The notes beneath the pieces are model-generated. The model was not told the DNA's origin and did no database searches. It was given only the letters and a program-made list of their open reading frames with translations. Of a stretch of DNA of 64,000 bases, positions 60,999-64,000 are shown piece by piece. This stretch comes from Asterella californica. Its lineage: Eukaryota; Streptophyta; Marchantiopsida; Marchantiales; Aytoniaceae. The stretch is taken from NCBI GenBank assembly GCA_036924285.1, contig JAYKYS010000005.1:26014001-26078000 (forward strand), read 5' to 3'. Every line of letters starts with the position of its first letter. Positions within the stretch are counted from its first letter, which is position 1. Made by a program: the position numbers and the translations under genes.

Positions 60999-63515
60999 TG
61001 TCGTGTTGTGGATTGGCTAGGGTGTGAAACCACCACATATCCTTCGTACGTGTTTGGTGTTGAGGAGCCATTGGGACCTTATCGTGTCAAAAGATAAGGC
61101 TCCACGTGGACGATCCGTGTACTCTTCGCTGAGTGGAGATAAGAGTAGTACTCTTGTCGTCACATGTGAGATTGATGTATAAGAAGAGAGGTGCGCGGAG
61201 CTTGAGATATGGAGTGTAGAGTATCCAAGTCTAGTGGGGTGTGATCAGTATCATCGGATGAAGTAAGCGGCAGTGCGAGTGGTAGGCATGAACGGAGAAC
61301 CCTTTCGTGCTCCTGATCTTCTACTTGCGCATCCGTTCGTCATTAAGATCCATTGTCTGCCGCGAGATCACTTTCGAGTATTTATGGTAGCTCATTGGGG
61401 AGAGTCGTTTATGGCTGCGGTGATGGCTACTCCGGATCCTATCGTTCTTCCCATTGTCACTTACGACGCTGTTTGGGATCTTACTGTCTACATCTTGCTT
61501 TGATGTGGTATGGATCCTCCGTTGGATCTGAACTTTCCAGCGAGAGTTCCGTTCAACACTTGGGTCGAAATACGATGTTACAGTCGTCCAAAGGTGGCGC
61601 ATCGTGAGTTTGTCGTGAGGAACTTCGGTGAGGATTATTATAACCAGATAATAGCTTCATCTGTTCCTTTTGTAGTTCCGTTTATTGTCAACCGTTTTAG
61701 AGTCGGGATTTTGACTCTCTATTGAGCGTAGTTTGTACTTCGTGTTTACGTGCTTCGTGGTTGACGGCATCGTCAACGGCACGTGTTTGGAGTTTGTTCA
61801 ATATAAACTTTGAGGCCTAAATGGTACTCTTGGATAAAAATTCGTTCTTTGTGTGTTTGTCATGTGAGTGAAGACAAAAACCTTTTTGTCAAATTGTTTC
61901 TCATTGGTCGAAAGTTTGACCAATCACCTTCTACCAAGTTCTTTTCACGTTTTCGAGGGTAGAGGCACTTCCCGTGGTCCATTCGCAGAGTGTGAGCTAT
62001 GGTTGGAAAGCTTGGGAGACGAGGATGCCCGTGGACTCAATGGTTGCTCGATTTGAAGCACGGATGAGAATGTTTCGATCAATTGAAGCTGAGGGGGTCA
62101 AATTCGTGACCAATTTTATTTCCGTGAGGTCTTTTTCACTTTCTGGGAGTTCTGTGAGGTTGCTGGAGATGAATTGACTGTTGCTGGAAAGCTCTTGAGA
62201 TGGGCTTGCCGATGGACTCAGAGATCAATCGATTCCAAGCCGGAGTGAAAAAGTTATGGCCGGTTGAAGTTGGGTGTCTCAAATCGGAGGTTATGATAGT
62301 AGGCGACTGTAAACATGAGACACTGAGAGAGATATGGAGAGTTTGAGGTCGAATTTCAATATGAAACCTTCCAGGGTCTGAGAAGGTACAGTCAGCTACC
62401 TACCTGTGAAATTTGAGACCATTTGGATTATTGGGTTGAAGGGAAACGTTGTTTTTGTGCACAAGGGTCTGCATATCGCCTTGTGTCATTGACGAAAAGG
62501 GCTTGGATCATTCCGAGAGTTTGGTTGAGGATCTGCTGGTGAAATTTTACAGAGTGGTAGTGATGGTGACTCATTAGCTTCCTGAGAAGTTTGAGCCGTT
62601 TTGATCGAGCGGTTTGTGAGGAATCGAACAGCAAAGTTCAGTCGAAATAGTATCATGTTATAAAAACAGCGATAAGGGCTTGATCATTCCGAGAGTTTTG
62701 TTGAGGATCTGCTGGTGAAATTTTACAGAGTGGTAGTGATGGTGACACATTAGCTTCCTGAGAAGTTTGAGCTGTTTTGATCGAGTGGTTTGTGAGGAAT
62801 CGAACAGCAAAGTTCTGTTGAAATAGTATCGTGTTATAGAAACAGCGAACTTTGGAAGGGCATAGATGCCAACTCAGAGATGATCTCTCTGCATGTAATA
62901 CCTTAATAGAGAGATTATTCTACAGGCTATCTGCTGGCCTTGGTTTCATCTCATTCTGAGCTGTGGTTGAGGAGTGACAGCGAGGTAAAGTTGAGAGGTT
63001 CTTGCTCCGAAAGGCGCAAGAGTTAAGACTCTTTTTGAAGAACAGGTCGACCTGGAGGTTTTGCCAGTGCTTCAGAGCACTTGATCATGGATATGGAGAG
63101 TTGTTGACTGTATTTCCTGTGTTTGGATCCTCTCCATACCCGCATGCCTGTTTGTACGCCCAGTTGGTTTTGATTGGATTTGTGTGCGGGCGTTGCGCTT
63201 AGGTTTCTTTTTTATTAGGAGTGCTGGTATTTCTCTTGTGGTGAGGCTGGAGTGATGACCAGCAGACCCAAGAGTGCTTGCGGTGATGGCAGGAACAGGT
63301 TGCCCGTGCTTGTTACTCCGGTTCTGTTCCTAGTCGAGTAGGAGAGAGATCTGCCGAGAGGACGTGAGGATATCGTAGCGAGAAAGGTTCAAAGTGTACT
63401 TGGAGATCAGAGAGAGGTTTGGGTGGTCACTGGTTCTGAGTCACGGAGTGCGACACATACTCTCTACAGCTAGATACCCGGTGTATTCCCAGATAAGAAA
63501 GCACATCACACGACA
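60999..63515. mobile_element. Solo-LTR-like element, copy B (2517 bp), inverted relative to copy A
   Basis: Reverse complement of copy A (2137-4644) with small differences. Ends are TGTCGTGT and ACACGACA, flanked by a perfect 4-base duplication ACGT (60995-60998 and 63516-63519). In this orientation a G-box CACGTG lies near 61103 and a TATA-like TGTATAAGAAG near 61175, followed by the two small ORFs at 61288-61725. The 177-bp tandem duplication of copy A is present too (about 62490-62850). It interrupts a coiled-coil frame. Confidence 0.85.
61288..61725 (+). CDS. Two tandem in-frame ORFs inside LTR-like copy B, unknown product
   Basis: ORF 1 runs from ATG 61288 to a TGA at 61501-61503 (71 codons). 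ORF 2 runs from ATG 61510 to 61725 (71 codons), in the same frame. Products equal those of copy A except Leu for Pro in ORF 1. Each is mostly one predicted beta-rich unit with aromatic and hydrophobic alternation (HCLPRDHFRVFMVAHWGESF; CYSRPKVAHREFVVRNFGED). They lie about 100 bases after a TATA-like box, so an LTR transcript could begin just upstream. I do not recognise the family and cannot say whether they are translated. Confidence 0.35.
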
Positions 63516-63947
63516 ACGTGGAAGACACTGCGAGAAGTCGCAGAAGCGCAGGCTGCAGCAGAGAAGACGCAACGAGAAGCAGCAGAAGCTCGCGCGTAGG
63601 GGTTGCTAGCACAAACGATGGAAGCACTTCGCAAGAAGTTCAACTTCATCGCGGGTAGGAAGCTTCTCACCCTAGCTAGGGAGTGGGATGACAAATCAAG
63701 AGCGATGCTAGTGGAGTGCAAGGAGAGCATGTTCCGTTACTTGGATCAGCAGATAGAGAGAGTGAAGACGCTTTACGATCTTCCCTCGATTCTACTACCT
63801 GCAATTGTATCTTCCCAAGCCCCAGGACCATTGATCGGATCAGACTTGGAGAAGGAGGAGTTTGACCTCACTGTCCACTTGGTAGTGACAGCGTTGAAAG
63901 CCGAGAAGACCACGGAAGAAGCCCCGGAAGACAGCTCTTTTCCATAG
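63516..63947 (+). pseudogene. Coiled-coil / gag-like frame, 3' part after copy B
   Basis: Continues the frame broken at 60998: TLREVAEAQAAAEKTQREAAEARA, then a TAG (63598-63600), then LLAQTMEALRKKFNFIAGRKLLTLAREWDDKSRAM, YLDQQIERVKTLYDLPSILLPAIV and a stop at 63945. Charged helical sequence with no catalytic motif. Similar composition to gypsy gag N termini here; function otherwise unknown. The window ends soon after. Confidence 0.45.
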
Positions 63948-64000
63948 CCCCAGCGTCGAACTAGTACCTCAGAAGAGCGAGGAAGCGCAAGTCGATCCAG

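Overview
The window reads as nuclear DNA of a green plant in the streptophyte line. It has low gene density, spliced genes with GT-AG introns, several Ty3/gypsy and Ty1/copia retroelements, and a PLASTID DIVISION2 homologue, which points to a land plant or close relative. I cannot name the species. A bryophyte or another non-seed streptophyte would fit, but nothing here decides it.

Three host genes can be read, all on the minus strand. (1) 14140..~11794 is a small class I methyltransferase-fold protein resembling plant DUF1442 / O-methyltransferase proteins, with an uncertain 3' end. (2) 26835..18996 is a complete 23-exon gene for the mitochondrial pyruvate dehydrogenase E2 subunit of the two-lipoyl-domain type (Arabidopsis LTA3-like), 656 codons, every exon junction in phase. 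(3) 38551..36906 is a two-exon PDV2 homologue of 360 codons ending in the family's C-terminal glycine. A possible first exon of a divergent gene lies at 39326-39454. The three genes serve separate processes (methyl transfer, mitochondrial acetyl-CoA formation, chloroplast division) and do not form a functional cluster.

The rest is mostly mobile DNA. Positions 1-6200 hold a palindrome-rich repeat array and a broken gypsy element, split by a 2508-bp solo-LTR-like element (2137-4644). A second, inverted copy of that element (60999-63515) splits a coiled-coil reading frame at the far end of the window. Positions 29619-36721 are a nearly intact, very young gypsy chromovirus (937-bp LTRs differing at 4 sites, iMet primer site, one in-frame TGA), inserted 185 bp past the PDV2 stop codon. 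Positions 42.3-56 kb are a nest of older gypsy elements from at least two families. One has an unusual protease motif (DHGS) and an FLDD reverse-transcriptase motif; the other ends in a chromodomain. Positions 56.1-60.7 kb are a decayed copia element.

The stretches 6.2-11.8, 14.2-18.9, 26.9-29.6 and 39.5-42.3 kb have no gene I can defend. Within them are a group II intron-like fragment near 17.1 kb (probably organelle-derived), two tRNA-like SINE candidates, a 24-bp perfect palindrome and short duplications. The best leads for something undescribed are the paired, duplicated-domain ORFs inside the 2.5-kb LTR-like element, the DHGS-protease gypsy lineage, and the complementary halves of one type of pol gene lying in opposite orientations 9.8 kb apart.
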